Positions 28,325 through 39,040 are shown, counted from the stretch's first letter. The stretch is 64,000 nucleotides of DNA from Neisseriaceae bacterium ESL0693 (GCA_029433475.1 JAQTIE010000006.1:1-64000); one strand, 5' to 3'. Program-made: numbers and translations. The notes: generated by a model from the letters alone, not told the origin.

Positions 28325-29283
28325 AAATCAGATAATCTCCTCACTGTCTGATCAGATAATGCAGACTGGTAAAACCATAATTCATACGGTTTTATCGTTT
28401 ACCCGGCCACTATACGGACGAGATAACATGATGCTGTTATTTATTGGTGTCTTTAGGCTAATTATATGCAAAATATATAAAAATATAAAGTAATTTAATT
28501 ATAAAATCATATTATCAGTAGTTTTTAAACCAGTAAGTGAATAAAATGCTGTGGCTGCATCGGGCGAACGACTGATATAAAGTTTTCTGGTGCGACTTTA
28601 CCGTTGTTATTATGGCTATTATGGTCAAGGGAATCAGACAATTTTTGTCAGCATTCATGCCTGATTTTGGTTTTAGAGCCTAAGGCATTGATTTATGAAT
28701 GGCAGGAGCTTTTTAAATAAAAGATGATAAAATCGAAATGGATTTAGTCATATCTTTGTCTATAACCGGATATTGTTGTATTAATGAATGTCATGGTTTA
28801 ATTCTGAATATCATTATGGCCGGTAAAGACAATATCATTGATACCCATACCTACTTATTTTGATACGTATATTAATGCTATATGGCTGAATAAGAACACT
28901 GATCACCAATAAGCCTGTAAAATAACCAAAAGATCATTTTTCTGATGGATACATGCAAGAATTTCTGTCTATCTGATCTTAGTCAGAATATATTACTGAT
29001 GTCTGTACATATTCTATTTTTATTATGTGAAAACAGTCGTTGATCAATATGATGCATAAAATTATCGGACTGATGTTATGGCTATAATCCGAGGGTATCG
29101 AAAGCATGTTATCTTTAAGGTTTTAATGAATGGGTAATTAAAGAATCTTCTAACCTGGTGTTTTTGATTACTTGTTTGTCACAGTAATGTAACCCAGCCG
29201 GCGCCATGCGTGTAGTACTGGCTAAGGGGCGCCGAAATGTTTACAATAACATGCTTGATTATTTGAGCTAATACAATAATTAT
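28325..29283. other. 959-bp AT-rich gap without recognisable genes
   Basis: Stops are frequent in all frames, and I see no RNA gene, clear terminator or repeat family. The right end (about 29180-29283) must contain the ribF promoter. It is likely a decayed region next to the AT-rich gene at 27731-28324. Confidence 0.5.
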
Positions 29284-30216
29284 ATGATGCAAGTTTGGTT
29301 GGGTAGCGAATCGTCACCCCATTGGCCACAGGGCACAGCCGTGACCATTGGCAATTTTGACGGTGTTCATTGTGGGCACCGGCATATTTTAATGCGTCTC
29401 AATCATGAAGCAAAACAGCGCGGGTTACCGGTGGTGGTTATGGTGTTTGAACCGCAACCGCAGGAATTTTTTGCCCATCAGCAACATCAGCCATTACCAT
29501 ATCGTTTATCGCCCTTACGCGATAAGCTGGATTTACTTGCGGCCACAGGTTGTGTAGATGCGGTATGGGTATGGCGTTTTAATCAGCATTTTGCCCAATT
29601 AAGTGCCGATGATTTTATTCACCATGTTCTGATCGATAAACTGAATTGTCGTTATCTGCTGGTGGGCGATGACTTTCGTTTCGGGCGCCAGCGTCAGGGC
29701 GATTTTGCCCTTTTGTCACAGCAGCATCAGTTTGTGACTGAGCGCACGCCCAGTATTCTGATTCATGATGTGCGCGCCTCCAGTACTGCTATTCGGCAAG
29801 CACTGTTAAACGGTGATCTGGCTTATGCCCGGACTTTACTGGGTCATCCTTATTGTCTTAGCGGAAAAGTAAAATACGGGGCACAATTGGGGCGTACACT
29901 GAATTGTCCTACCGCTAATATTCATTTGCCGCCATTACACTATGCCATGAGCGGGGTTTTTGTGGTGGAGGCAGAGGGTATTTTCGGCCGCAGGCGTGGC
30001 GTGGCCAGCTTTGGCCTGAATCCCACGGTTTCATCCACCACACAGCAAAAGCTGGAAGTGCATTTATTTGATTATCAGGGCAATCTCTATGGACAGAGGT
30101 TACGGGTACATTTTTTACACAAATTACGTGATGAAGTGAAGTTTCCTTCTCTGGCTGCTTTAGAACAGCAGATTGAAGCCGATATGATTGCGGCACGAAT
30201 GTGGCAGGCAGCCTGA
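29284..30216 (+). CDS. ribF: Bifunctional riboflavin kinase / FAD synthetase RibF
   Basis: 310 residues, normal length. The N-terminal nucleotidyltransferase domain has GNFDGVHCGHRHIL (HxGH at residues 29-32) and LVGDDFRFGRQRQGD. The C-terminal kinase domain has GRTLNCPTANIHL and ASFGLNPTV. It phosphorylates riboflavin to FMN and adenylates FMN to FAD. It heads the ribF-ileS-lspA-ispH cluster, the widespread proteobacterial order. ATG 29284 or ATG 29287 may be used. Confidence 0.96.
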   Translation: MMQVWLGSESSPHWPQGTAVTIGNFDGVHCGHRHILMRLNHEAKQRGLPVVVMVFEPQPQEFFAHQQHQPLPYRLSPLRDKLDLLAATGCVDAVWVWRFNQHFAQLSADDFIHHVLIDKLNCRYLLVGDDFRFGRQRQGDFALLSQQHQFVTERTPSILIHDVRASSTAIRQALLNGDLAYARTLLGHPYCLSGKVKYGAQLGRTLNCPTANIHLPPLHYAMSGVFVVEAEGIFGRRRGVASFGLNPTVSSTTQQKLEVHLFDYQGNLYGQRLRVHFLHKLRDEVKFPSLAALEQQIEADMIAARMWQAA

Positions 30217-30292
30217 CTGGATTAAAAAGGTCAGAGCGCCATTATCATCAGCTATTGCATATTATTTTATTTAATTTTACAAAGAGTTTGTC

Positions 30293-33076
30293 ATGACTGA
30301 CTACAGTAAAACCGTGAATCTGCTGGATACATCTTTTCCCATGCGCGGCAATTTGCCCAAGCGTGAGCCTGCATGGCTGGAATCGTGGTATCAGCAACAG
30401 CGTTATCAGAAATTGCGTCAGAAAGCCGCTGGCCGGCCTAAATTTATTCTGCATGATGGTCCGCCCTATGCCAATGGCGATATCCACATCGGCCATGCGG
30501 TCAACAAAATTCTGAAAGACATCATTATCCGCAGTAAAACTCTGGCCGGTTTTGATGCGCCGTATGTGCCTGGCTGGGATTGCCATGGTTTGCCGATTGA
30601 GTTAATGGTAGAAAAAAAACACGGTAAACATATTCCGGCAGCTAAATTCCGCGAATTGTGCCGGGAATATGCCAGCGAACAGGTGGCCAGACAAAAACGT
30701 GATTTTATGCGACTGGGTGTTCTGGGCGACTGGGATAATCCTTATCTGACCATGAATTTTCAGACTGAAGCCGAAATTGTGCGGACACTGGGCAAAATCC
30801 AGCAGGCAGGTTATCTGTATCGCGGTGAAAAACCGGTTCAGTTCTGTCTGGATTGTGGTTCTTCGCTGGCAGAAGCCGAAGTCGAATATAAAGACAAAGT
30901 ATCTTTTGCCATTGATGTGGCTTACCCGGTGCAGGATAAGCAGGCACTGGCGGCAGTATTTGATTTACCTGAAGTCATGGGTGAAGCCTATGGCGTGATC
31001 TGGACCACCACCCCATGGACATTGCCGGCCAGTCAGGCCATTTGTGTCGGACCCGAAGTGGTGTATCAACTGATTGATACACCTAAAGGCAAACTGATTC
31101 TGGCCAAAGACCTGGCCGAAGCGGCACTACAACGGTATGGTTTTGATGAAGCGGATTATGCAGTACTGGCTGAAACCAAAGGCAGCGCGTTGGAAGGACT
31201 GGTATTGCAGCATCCGTTTATTGAACGTGATATCCCTGTATTGCTGGGCAGTCATGTGACCACGGAAGCCGGTACGGGTCTGGTGCATACAGCGCCGGCA
31301 CATGGTCTGGACGATTATTTTGCCTGCCTGCGTTATGGTATTCAATTATACAATCCGGTCAATGGTGAAGGTCGTTATATCAGCGATGTACCGCGTCTGG
31401 CCGGTCTGACAGTATGGGAAGCCAATCCTAAAGTGATTGAATGGGTAGACGAAACGGAGCGTTTATTGGCCAATGGTAAAATCACCCACAGTTATGCCCA
31501 TTGCTGGCGGCATAAAACCCCGCTGATCTATCGTGCTACCGGCCAATGGTTTATTGGTATGGATAAACCCGGCCACGATGGTGAAACCTTGCGCCACAAA
31601 GCAGAGCAAGCAGTAGAGGATACGGAATTTTTCCCTTCATGGGGGCGTGCCCGTCTGGAGGCCATGATTGAAGGCCGGCCAGACTGGGTGGTATCGCGTC
31701 AGCGTTACTGGGGCACACCGATGACATTTTTTGCCCACAAGGAAACCGGTGAACTGCATCCCAGATCGGCTGAATTTCTGGAAATTATTGCTCAGCGGAT
31801 TGAAAAACAGGGCATTGAAGCCTGGTTTTCACTGGATAAAACCGAATTACTGGGTGATGAAGCCGATCAGTATGAGAAATTGCCGGATACTTTGGATGTG
31901 TGGTTTGATTCCGGCAGTACCCATAATGCGGTGTTGCGTCAGCGGCCGGAATTATCCTGGCCGGCCGACTTGTATCTGGAAGGCTCCGATCAGCACCGCG
32001 GCTGGTTTCAGTCGTCTTTGTTAACCGCCTGTGCCACGGTTGGCCGCGCGCCGTATAATCAATTGCTGACCCATGGTTTTGTGGTTGATGGGCAGGGGCA
32101 GAAAATGTCCAAATCCGTGGGTAATGTGGTGGCACCGCAAAAGGTTAATGACCGGCTGGGTGCGGATGTGTTGCGCCTATGGGTAGCCTCAACCGATTAC
32201 TCAGGTGAACTGGCCATTTCCGATGAGATTCTGACCCGGGTGACTGAGAGTTATCGCCGTATCCGCAATACTTTACGCTTTTTGCTGGCCAATCTGAGTG
32301 ATTTTGATCCTGCACAGCATGCGGTGGATGTGGCTGATATGGTGGAAATGGATCGCTATGCTTTATGGCTGGGGCGTGAATTGCAAGAGAAGGTAGGGCA
32401 GGATTTTTATCCGCGTTATGCGTTTCATTTTGCGGTTCAAGAAATACTGCATTTCTGTTCAGAGGACATGGGGGCTTTCTATCTGGACATCATCAAAGAC
32501 CGTTTGTATACCACTCAGGCCGATAGTCGGGCGCGCCGCAGCGCTCAGACTGCGCTGTATCACATCTGCCGTAATCTGATTCTTCTGCTGGGGCCAATTC
32601 TGTGTTTCACGGCTGAAGAAGCATGGGCTGTATTGAATGGCGATGAGGAAGACAGTGTGTTGTATCATACTGAGCATGTATTCCCTGAGCTTGGCTCAGA
32701 TGCCAATCAGCTGGCGCAGAAATGGCAAACCATTCGCCATGTGCGCGATGCGGTCAATGTGACACTGGAACCATTGCGTAGTGATAAAAGTATTGGTTCT
32801 TCCTTACAGGCAGATGTGACCATTGCTGCACCGGCAGAGGTGCTGACACCGTTGCAGAGTCTGGGTGATGAATTGCGGTTTGTGCTGATGGTGGCGCAAG
32901 TGCAGTTACAAGCGGCAGCAGAGCTGGCGGTAACTGCTGGTGTGGATCAGGGGCAGAAATGTGAACGTTGCTGGCATTACACCAATGATGTTGGTAGCCA
33001 TGCCGCGCATCCGGGCTTATGTGGCCGCTGTGCCGATAATTTGGACGGTCAGGGCGAAGTGCGTCATTTTGCCTGA
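30293..33076 (+). CDS. ileS: Isoleucyl-tRNA synthetase
   Basis: 927 residues. The class I signatures are [12 protein letters not shown] (HIGH at 65-68) and KMSKS at about 604-608. The CP1 editing domain contains [14 protein letters not shown] and [18 protein letters not shown]-terminal zinc finger ([12 protein letters not shown], then LCGRCADNL) marks the eubacterial type. It charges tRNA-Ile in the cytosol. It is followed by lspA after 97 bases that contain a hairpin. The tRNA-Ile2(CAU) gene in this window is one of its substrates after lysidine modification. Confidence 0.98.
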   Translation: MTDYSKTVNLLDTSFPMRGNLPKREPAWLESWYQQQRYQKLRQKAAGRPKFILHDGPPYANGDIHIGHAVNKILKDIIIRSKTLAGFDAPYVPGWDCHGLPIELMVEKKHGKHIPAAKFRELCREYASEQVARQKRDFMRLGVLGDWDNPYLTMNFQTEAEIVRTLGKIQQAGYLYRGEKPVQFCLDCGSSLAEAEVEYKDKVSFAIDVAYPVQDKQALAAVFDLPEVMGEAYGVIWTTTPWTLPASQAICVGPEVVYQLIDTPKGKLILAKDLAEAALQRYGFDEADYAVLAETKGSALEGLVLQHPFIERDIPVLLGSHVTTEAGTGLVHTAPAHGLDDYFACLRYGIQLYNPVNGEGRYISDVPRLAGLTVWEANPKVIEWVDETERLLANGKITHSYAHCWRHKTPLIYRATGQWFIGMDKPGHDGETLRHKAEQAVEDTEFFPSWGRARLEAMIEGRPDWVVSRQRYWGTPMTFFAHKETGELHPRSAEFLEIIAQRIEKQGIEAWFSLDKTELLGDEADQYEKLPDTLDVWFDSGSTHNAVLRQRPELSWPADLYLEGSDQHRGWFQSSLLTACATVGRAPYNQLLTHGFVVDGQGQKMSKSVGNVVAPQKVNDRLGADVLRLWVASTDYSGELAISDEILTRVTESYRRIRNTLRFLLANLSDFDPAQHAVDVADMVEMDRYALWLGRELQEKVGQDFYPRYAFHFAVQEILHFCSEDMGAFYLDIIKDRLYTTQADSRARRSAQTALYHICRNLILLLGPILCFTAEEAWAVLNGDEEDSVLYHTEHVFPELGSDANQLAQKWQTIRHVRDAVNVTLEPLRSDKSIGSSLQADVTIAAPAEVLTPLQSLGDELRFVLMVAQVQLQAAAELAVTAGVDQGQKCERCWHYTNDVGSHAAHPGLCGRCADNLDGQGEVRHFA

Positions 33077-33107
33077 TGGGCAATGAGATAAAACCTGTTA
33101 TCTGGAT

Positions 33108-33148
33108 TCAGGCGTGACTGTATGAAATTAATCATCGCTCACGCCTGA
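33108..33148 (+). terminator. Hairpin in the ileS-lspA spacer
   Basis: A perfect 10-bp stem, TCAGGCGTGA / TCACGCCTGA, with a 21-base loop, is followed by TTCAGTCTTTATC. The T-run is weak. It could partly terminate or stabilise the upstream ileS message. Confidence 0.45.
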
Positions 33149-33173
33149 TTCAGTCTTTATCAATGGAAACAAT

Positions 33174-33671
33174 ATGCAAAGTAAAAAATTATGGCTTTGT
33201 GCCGCCATTATGGTGGTGGCGGCATTGCTGGATCAGTTCAGTAAAAGCCAGATCCTGAGTCATTTTACCTACGGCGAACGCATCAACATCATTCCGCATT
33301 TTTTCGATCTGATTCTGGTGTATAACCCGGGTGCAGCCTTCAGTTTTCTGGCCAATGCCGGCGGCTGGCAGAAATTCTTTTTTATGGCACTGGCGCTGGT
33401 GATCAGTATTTATCTGATTCGGGCTATCTGGCGCAATGAATTTGATCGGTTGGGAAATCTGGGCGCCTCGCTGATTGTTGGTGGTGCGGCGGGCAATGTG
33501 ATTGACCGGCTGATGCATGGCCATGTAGTGGATTTTTTGCTGTTTTACCATCAGCACTGGTTTTTCCCGGCGTTTAATCTGGCCGACAGTTTTATTTGTG
33601 TGGGTGCCGCGTGCCTGCTGCTGGAGGGCTGGTGGCGCCACCGCAAAACCGGTAAAGTTTCCAGAACGTAA
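33174..33671 (+). CDS. lspA: Lipoprotein signal peptidase LspA
   Basis: 165 residues with four membrane helices. The catalytic aspartates lie in GAAGNVIDRLMHGHVVDF and FNLADSF, the two family boxes. It cleaves signal peptides of acylated prolipoproteins in the inner membrane, which would include the TssJ lipoprotein in this window. It is followed by ispH after 31 bases. The fkpB (slpA) gene that often lies between lspA and ispH is absent. Confidence 0.97.
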   Translation: MQSKKLWLCAAIMVVAALLDQFSKSQILSHFTYGERINIIPHFFDLILVYNPGAAFSFLANAGGWQKFFFMALALVISIYLIRAIWRNEFDRLGNLGASLIVGGAAGNVIDRLMHGHVVDFLLFYHQHWFFPAFNLADSFICVGAACLLLEGWWRHRKTGKVSRT

Positions 33672-33702
33672 CCCGCAGATTTGTGTTGAGGCAGAATAAA
33701 GC

Positions 33703-34644
33703 ATGACTGAAAAAAGTATTTTACTGGCCAATCCGCGTGGTTTCTGTGCTGGTGTTGACCGAGCCATCAGCATTGTAGAGCGGGCGCTGGAGTGTTTCGG
33801 TGCACCGATCTATGTGCGCCATGAAGTGGTACACAATAAATTTGTGGTGGATAATTTACGCCATAAAGGCGCAGTGTTTATTGAAGAACTGGATGAGGTG
33901 CCGGCGGGTGCTACTTTGATTTATTCGGCTCATGGTGTTTCCCGTGCTGTGCAGGACGAAGCCAGAGCGCGCGGTTTTCGTATTTTTGATGCCACATGTC
34001 CGTTGGTCACCAAAGTACATAAAGAAGTCTTGCGGCTGCATGAACAGGGCTATCAGATCATTATGATCGGCCATAAGGGTCATCCTGAAGTAGAGGGCAC
34101 CATGGGGCAATTACCACCCGGCACCATGCTGCTGGTGGAGACAGTGGCCGATGTGGCGGCTTTACAGGTGAATGACAGCGATAAACTGGCGCATGTCAGT
34201 CAGACTACTTTATCGGTTGACGAAACCAGTGGCATTATTGCTGCCTTGAAAGCCCGTTTCAATCACATTAAAAGCCCACATAAAGAAGATATCTGTTATG
34301 CCACCACCAACCGGCAGGAAGCCGTAAAAACTCTGGCGGGTCAATGTGATGTGGTGATTGTGGTGGGTTCGCCCAACAGTTCCAACAGTAACCGTCTGCG
34401 TGAAGTGGCGGCACTTTTGGGAGTGGATGCCTATATGGTTGACAATGCCCGATGTTTGAGGCCAGAATGGTTTAATGGCAAAACCAGCGTCGGCGTGACT
34501 GGCGGTGCTTCGGCACCGGCGGTATTGATTGATGATGTGGTACAAACCATTGCATCATGGGGTTATCCGACAATCACTGAAGATTCAGGCGTAGAGGAAA
34601 GCATTATGTTTGTACTACCCAGAGAATTGCGTGGCACTTCATGA
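33703..34644 (+). CDS. ispH: 4-hydroxy-3-methylbut-2-enyl diphosphate reductase IspH
   Basis: 313 residues. The three [4Fe-4S] ligands are in [25 protein letters not shown] and [10 protein letters not shown]. The substrate-binding [11 protein letters not shown] and the [11 protein letters not shown] segment are present. It makes IPP and DMAPP, the last step of the MEP isoprenoid pathway. Its stop overlaps the ATG of the ABC ATPase gene by four bases, coupling an iron-sulfur enzyme to an iron exporter. Confidence 0.98.
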   Translation: MTEKSILLANPRGFCAGVDRAISIVERALECFGAPIYVRHEVVHNKFVVDNLRHKGAVFIEELDEVPAGATLIYSAHGVSRAVQDEARARGFRIFDATCPLVTKVHKEVLRLHEQGYQIIMIGHKGHPEVEGTMGQLPPGTMLLVETVADVAALQVNDSDKLAHVSQTTLSVDETSGIIAALKARFNHIKSPHKEDICYATTNRQEAVKTLAGQCDVVIVVGSPNSSNSNRLREVAALLGVDAYMVDNARCLRPEWFNGKTSVGVTGGASAPAVLIDDVVQTIASWGYPTITEDSGVEESIMFVLPRELRGTS

Positions 34645-35366
34645 CAACTGCCTTATTATCCGGTCATGGGTTAACTCAGATTGCCCATGATGACGGGCGC
34701 GAATTATTACACCCTACCGATTTTGAGGTATTACCCAATGCGCGCATTGCCATCACCGGCCCTTCCGGTGCCGGTAAATCGGTGTTATTACGTACCATTG
34801 CACTGCTGGATATTCCTTCTTCCGGCAGTCTTTTTTTTCAGGGTCAGCAGGTTGCATTGAAAGCACAAGCCATCGGACAGTATCGCAGTGAAGTGGCTTA
34901 TGTGCGCCAGCAGCCGGTATTATTGCCAGGTAGCGTACGTGACAATCTGGCCTTTCCGTTTACTTTGCAACGTTATCAGCAACAGAAATTTGACGAACAT
35001 TTTGTCCAGGAAGCTTTGCAAAAACTGGGTAAAAAGGCAGATTTTCTGACGCGCGACGGCAGTGATTTATCTGGCGGTGAAGCACAACTGGTGTGTCTGT
35101 TGCGGGTCATACAGCTTAATCCCTCTGTTTTGCTGCTGGATGAACCCACAGCGGCTTTAGATGAAACTTCGGCCAGACAGGTACAGCAATTGGTACAGCA
35201 CTGGCAACAGCAGCATGCCACCGGTGCCTATTTGTGGATTTCACACAATGATCAGCAATGCCGCGAAGTGGGTGATGTCTTATGGCTGATAGAAGATGGC
35301 CGTATTGCAAAGATTAAATCACACGAGACGGGAGAGCAGCATGCAGACAACACACATCGTCAGTAA
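34641..35366 (+). CDS. fetA: FetA-like (YbbL) iron-export ABC ATPase
   Basis: 241 residues. Walker [12 protein letters not shown] lies at about 39-49, the signature is [15 protein letters not shown], and Walker B is [13 protein letters not shown]. It is shorter than most ATPases and pairs with the UPF0014 permease that follows, as in FetAB of E. coli, which exports iron and raises peroxide resistance. The start is inside the ispH stop (ATGA). The end overlaps fetB by 26 bases. Substrate assignment rests on homology and context. Confidence 0.88.
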   Translation: MTTALLSGHGLTQIAHDDGRELLHPTDFEVLPNARIAITGPSGAGKSVLLRTIALLDIPSSGSLFFQGQQVALKAQAIGQYRSEVAYVRQQPVLLPGSVRDNLAFPFTLQRYQQQKFDEHFVQEALQKLGKKADFLTRDGSDLSGGEAQLVCLLRVIQLNPSVLLLDEPTAALDETSARQVQQLVQHWQQQHATGAYLWISHNDQQCREVGDVLWLIEDGRIAKIKSHETGEQHADNTHRQ

Positions 35367-36150
35367 TGCCGATCTGGCATTGGCCTCCATTCTGGTGCTG
35401 GTCAGTGCCGGTGTGTCCTTATGGTTGAAACTGGGATTAACCAACCGCATTATCATATCAGCCATTCGCGCAGTGGTGCAGCTATCAATTATCGGCCTGT
35501 TACTAAAATGGATTTTCGCTGCCAATCAATGGTATTGGGTATTACCGATGGTCACGGTCATGACGCTGGTGGCCGGTTTGTCGGCGCGTTCGCGCGGGCG
35601 TTATAGCTATCGGGGTTTAAGTTTTGACGCATTGTCTTCGGTTTGGCTGGCTTCATGGCTGACTGCCGCTGTGGGTTTGTATGCGGTATTGCATGTCAAA
35701 CCCTGGTATTCGCCGCAATATGTGATTCCGATTCTGGGCATGATTCTGGGTAACTGCCTGACCGCGGTATCGTTGTGTCTGGATCGGTTGACTCAGGACT
35801 TACGCCAGCAGCAATCAACCATTGAAATGTTGTTGTCTTTAGGTGCTACCGGCTGGGAAGCCTATCGGGAAACGGCTCGCGGTGCCGTGATTGCCGGTAT
35901 GCTGCCCACCATTAATCAGTTAAGCGTGGTCGGACTGGTGAGTCTGCCCGGCATGATTACCGGCCAGATTCTGGCTGGAGCAGCACCTGATCAGGCCATT
36001 CGTTATCAGCTGTTAACCATGTTTCTGATCTGTGCCGGTTCGGCCGGTGGTTGTCTGTTGTGTGCCTTATTGGTTTATCGGCATATGTTTAATCAACGCT
36101 GGCAGTTTTGTAGCTGGCGTTTGCACCAGCGTAAAAAAGCCGGTTTATAG
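35341..36150 (+). CDS. fetB: FetB-like (YbbM, UPF0014) iron-export ABC permease
   Basis: 269 residues from ATG 35341, supported by GGGAG at 35330-35334; the frame is open further upstream. Seven or so membrane helices are visible. The UPF0014 core is LSLGATGWEAYRETARGAVI...PTINQLSVVGLVSLPGMITGQILAGA. It forms the membrane part of the exporter with the upstream ATPase. No strong terminator follows directly; a symmetric hairpin lies about 220 bases on. Confidence 0.9.
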   Translation: MQTTHIVSNADLALASILVLVSAGVSLWLKLGLTNRIIISAIRAVVQLSIIGLLLKWIFAANQWYWVLPMVTVMTLVAGLSARSRGRYSYRGLSFDALSSVWLASWLTAAVGLYAVLHVKPWYSPQYVIPILGMILGNCLTAVSLCLDRLTQDLRQQQSTIEMLLSLGATGWEAYRETARGAVIAGMLPTINQLSVVGLVSLPGMITGQILAGAAPDQAIRYQLLTMFLICAGSAGGCLLCALLVYRHMFNQRWQFCSWRLHQRKKAGL

Positions 36151-36454
36151 AATAGAGTAATCCAATGGGCAGACTGCGTTGTTATGCTAAAAACATAATC
36201 AGACTTAATTCGGTGCGTTGCTGGTGGCACTGAGCGGTACAGACTGTGACCAGACGGTAGATATAGATAAATAAAAGAGCAGCATAAAAAAACGACAGTG
36301 TTTCGGGTGTATGGGCTGTAATTGTATTTATTTAATAGTAAAGATAAAATTCAAAGCGATAAAATTCATCCTGTCTGTAATCTACAGACAGGATAATGAT
36401 TTAATAATATGCATTAAAAGATTGCTGCTTCAGGTATAAAGCATTCAGCGGTGA
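36151..36454. other. Intergenic gap between the convergent fetB and iscX
   Basis: About 300 AT-rich bases with no gene. It contains two close copies of GATAAAATTCA (36343 and 36358) and the 12-bp hairpin at 36368-36394. Confidence 0.6.
36368..36394. terminator. Perfect 12-bp hairpin, probably a shared terminator for fetB and iscX
   Basis: ATCCTGTCTGTA and TACAGACAGGAT are separated by only three bases. On the - strand it is followed by GAATTTTATC, and on the + strand by AATGATTTAATAA. It lies 60 bases past the iscX stop, so it most likely ends that gene and perhaps also transcripts from fetB. Confidence 0.7.
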
Positions 36455-36655
36455 CTATTGGTCTTCTGCTTCATCAATCCAGTGCTGCTGAATGGCCTCC
36501 AGTATCCGCTCGCCACAATGCTCGGGTACATCATCAAAATCAGGCAAAGCCAGCACCAGCTCACGCAGCCGAGTAAAACGGATATTTTTCGGATCAATAT
36601 CGTTGTGGTTATCGGCCAGTTCTTCGGCAATTAATTGTACGTCAGTCCATTTCAT
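36455..36655 (-). CDS. iscX: IscX (YfhJ), iron-sulfur assembly accessory protein
   Basis: 66 residues, the exact family size. MKWTDVQLIAEELAD, then DPKNIRFTRLRELV and a C-terminal acidic IDEAEDQ match IscX, which binds IscS and iron and modulates cluster assembly. In E. coli it is the last gene of the isc operon, directly after fdx. Here it has the same orientation but lies about 2 kb from fdx, with an MFS gene on the other strand between them. It must therefore have its own promoter. Confidence 0.95.
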   Translation of the reverse strand: MKWTDVQLIAEELADNHNDIDPKNIRFTRLRELVLALPDFDDVPEHCGERILEAIQQHWIDEAEDQ

Positions 36656-37252
36656 AACATTTTCTTCTGGTTGTGTCTGATAAACGTCAGGCAGATTGTA
36701 AACAGTTCAGTAGTATAAAGTCTCAGTATTTGACTTAGCAAATAGAATGGTCAGTTGTGCAATCTGGAATCAAATATGGTTGAAAGATAAATAATGAATA
36801 AATAAAGTTTATATTTTCAATGAATCCGGGGAATTAAAATTTTCTTCTCTTTATTACCATTAAATTAAAATTTAATGGTAAATAAATAATAAAATGAATA
36901 TCAATAATTAAACATAAATGCTATTTTATTTTTATGACATAAATAATATATAATTTTTTAATCGATATGAAAAATGTTGATGTCTGTAATCTTGTTTTAT
37001 TGATGAAAGGATTACTTGGTGATGATAAAGAAACGCTTGATAATGATATTGGCTGCTTAGCTATTTTTACTGTAATCCGTTACCCGATATCATCAACTCT
37101 GGCTTGCCAAGTCAGGAATATGATCGGCTTCCCAGGGTTACCCAATCTTAGCCAATAACAAGATATTGATTATATAAAATTGAATAACAATAAATTTTTT
37201 CCTATTGTTATTTGGAATACAAGAATATTTATAAGATTATAGGAGAATTATG
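36656..37252. other. Very AT-rich gap upstream of the MFS gene
   Basis: About 600 bases, among the most AT-rich in the window, containing the iscX promoter on the left and the MFS promoter on the right. A 63-codon open frame at 36967-37158 has no ribosome binding site and no recognisable product. I treat the stretch as noncoding or decayed. Confidence 0.5.
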
Positions 37253-38407
37253 ATGTTTAGTTTTAAGAAAGTATTTCTGGCCTGTTTTCTGACTTCATTT
37301 TCGTATGGTGTCATGCTGACATTACCTTTATTTTTATATAACCAGTTTCAGATTACTGCTGCCGATTCTGGAAAGATAATCAGCAGTGGTTTTATTGGTA
37401 TTTTATGTGCCTTTTTTTTATTACCGCGTTTTTTAAATAAAATATCCATACCACGATTGGCGGCGATCAGCAGCTTTATTTATGCTTTTGGAATTGTGAT
37501 AATAATCAGCTCTGAACACATAAGTCTGTTTTATCTGGCACAGATTTTTTTAGGTATGGGCTGGGGCGGAATTTATACTCTGGGGCCAATGATGGTTTCC
37601 GGTAGCTGTGATGAACAAACCCGCAGTAAGAATTTTAGTTTGATTGCCGCCTTTAACATGCTGGGTGCAGGTATGACGCCTGCACTGGTTAAAATATTGG
37701 TTGATTATCAGATAAGCTATTTACTGATATTCAGTAGCTGTGCTTTGCTGTCTGTTTTAGCTGCTGGTTTATTTTTAAGTATTGGCGATATACCCCGATT
37801 GGTTCAGTCAGACAACCAGACAACCCTGAACCGAGCTATAGCAGTTACATTTCGGTGTCCGGCCAGGTATGCTGTTATGATGGTTCTGTTTGGCGCCTGT
37901 ATTTTTAGTTCGATGATGAGCTTTCAAACTTTGTTTGCTCAGGAGCGAAGGCTGGATTTTTCGTTTTTTTATTTAAGTTATACGGTAGCTGTGATTGGCG
38001 CCCGTTTTCTGTTAACTGATTTAATTAATCGTATTCAGATTAATCTGGCTGTGGTGTATTTATTGTGCATTATGGCAATATCAATGGTGTTATTTAATTA
38101 TTCCTTTTCTAATCTGCTCTACAGTATAGCTAGTGCATTATTGGGTCTAAGCTATGGTCTGGTTTACCCGCTTATTCAGAATTTATCACTAAAACATATT
38201 GCTTCAAGCCATAAAGAACAAGTATTGACTGTATTCAGTCTGTTTTATTTTATTGGTATCTATCTTTTTCCATTTATAGGCGGCGGTATTTTATCCAGAC
38301 AAGGCAGTAATATTTTTATGGGCACTTTATTCGGATTAACACTACTGGAACTGGTTATCGCTGTTTATCTGTTGTATCGCTATCGGTATCACCGCTATTG
38401 CAGTTGA
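37253..38407 (+). CDS. MFS transporter, substrate unknown
   Basis: 384 residues from ATG 37253, which is better spaced from AGGAG at 37241-37245 than ATG 37250. About 12 hydrophobic helices are visible, with a central loop near 180-195. Helix 4-5 contains IFLGMGWGGIYTLGPMM, as in sugar or metabolite MFS proteins. I cannot assign a substrate. The gene is AT-rich and Phe/Ile/Leu-heavy compared with its neighbours and splits fdx from iscX, which suggests insertion by transfer. Confidence 0.85.
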   Translation: MFSFKKVFLACFLTSFSYGVMLTLPLFLYNQFQITAADSGKIISSGFIGILCAFFLLPRFLNKISIPRLAAISSFIYAFGIVIIISSEHISLFYLAQIFLGMGWGGIYTLGPMMVSGSCDEQTRSKNFSLIAAFNMLGAGMTPALVKILVDYQISYLLIFSSCALLSVLAAGLFLSIGDIPRLVQSDNQTTLNRAIAVTFRCPARYAVMMVLFGACIFSSMMSFQTLFAQERRLDFSFFYLSYTVAVIGARFLLTDLINRIQINLAVVYLLCIMAISMVLFNYSFSNLLYSIASALLGLSYGLVYPLIQNLSLKHIASSHKEQVLTVFSLFYFIGIYLFPFIGGGILSRQGSNIFMGTLFGLTLLELVIAVYLLYRYRYHRYCS

Positions 38408-38701
38408 TAAAGCTCTGTTGATTTAACCATAACGGGCTCAGATGATAAAATAAGATCAGGATTAATGCTTTTTATGGTACATAATATTTCTATACTCAAT
38501 ATTCAATATTCAATATTCAATTGTTTTTAGAAGTGTGGCAAAAGATGATTTTCCTGTAAATGAAACGATATTGAATTGGAAATCATTAATGAATAGATCT
38601 GAATCATAAATCAGGCCGCCATGAATGGTTAAACAGCCTGATGTTATTTGTTTCAATAATATATTATTTATCAGCAGCAGAAGAAGATAATAAATGCTGT
38701 T
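38408..38701. other. AT-rich gap between the convergent MFS and fdx genes
   Basis: About 290 bases without a gene and with no clear GC-rich terminator. It holds a short heptamer tandem repeat at 38496-38520. Confidence 0.5.
38496..38520. repeat. Short tandem repeat of TCAATAT
   Basis: Three full copies of the heptamer TCAATAT plus a partial fourth (TCAA). It is a simple AT-rich array that may vary in copy number by slippage. It is not in a coding region or an obvious promoter spacer. Confidence 0.8.
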
Positions 38702-39040
38702 TTAATTTTCCCGCGCATGATTGATGGTGTATTTGGGAATATCAATGGTGACATCCTCTTCACCCAGACGCGCCTGACAGCTTAAGCGTGAGTCGGCTTC
38801 CAGTCCCCATGCCTGATCCAGTAGATCTTCTTCCTGTTCGGTGGCTTCAGACAGGCTGTTGTAGCCTTCGCGTACGATGACGTGACAGGTGGTGCAGGCG
38901 CAGGACATTTCGCAGGCGTGTTCAATTTCAATACCGTGATTAAGCAGGGCAATACAGATGCTTTCGCCGGTAGGAATATCGGTTAATACTTTGCCTTCTG
39001 GACATAAAACAGGGTGGGGTAATACGGTAATGTTTGGCAT
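38702..39040 (-). CDS. fdx: ISC-type [2Fe-2S] ferredoxin
   Basis: 112 residues. The cluster ligands are visible as Cys43, Cys49 and Cys52 in HACEMSCACTTCHVIV, and Cys88 in RLSCQARLG. This matches the adrenodoxin-like ferredoxin that supplies electrons to IscS/IscU. The C-terminal DIPKYTINHAREN is also typical. It is the last - strand gene of the main isc run. A GST gene separates it from hscA. Confidence 0.97.
   Translation of the reverse strand: MPNITVLPHPVLCPEGKVLTDIPTGESICIALLNHGIEIEHACEMSCACTTCHVIVREGYNSLSEATEQEEDLLDQAWGLEADSRLSCQARLGEEDVTIDIPKYTINHAREN

Noticed and set aside
36967-37158. 63-codon + strand open frame (MKNVDVCNLVLLMKG...)
   Set aside because: No ribosome binding site, no recognisable motif, very AT-rich noncoding surroundings. 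Treated as chance or debris.
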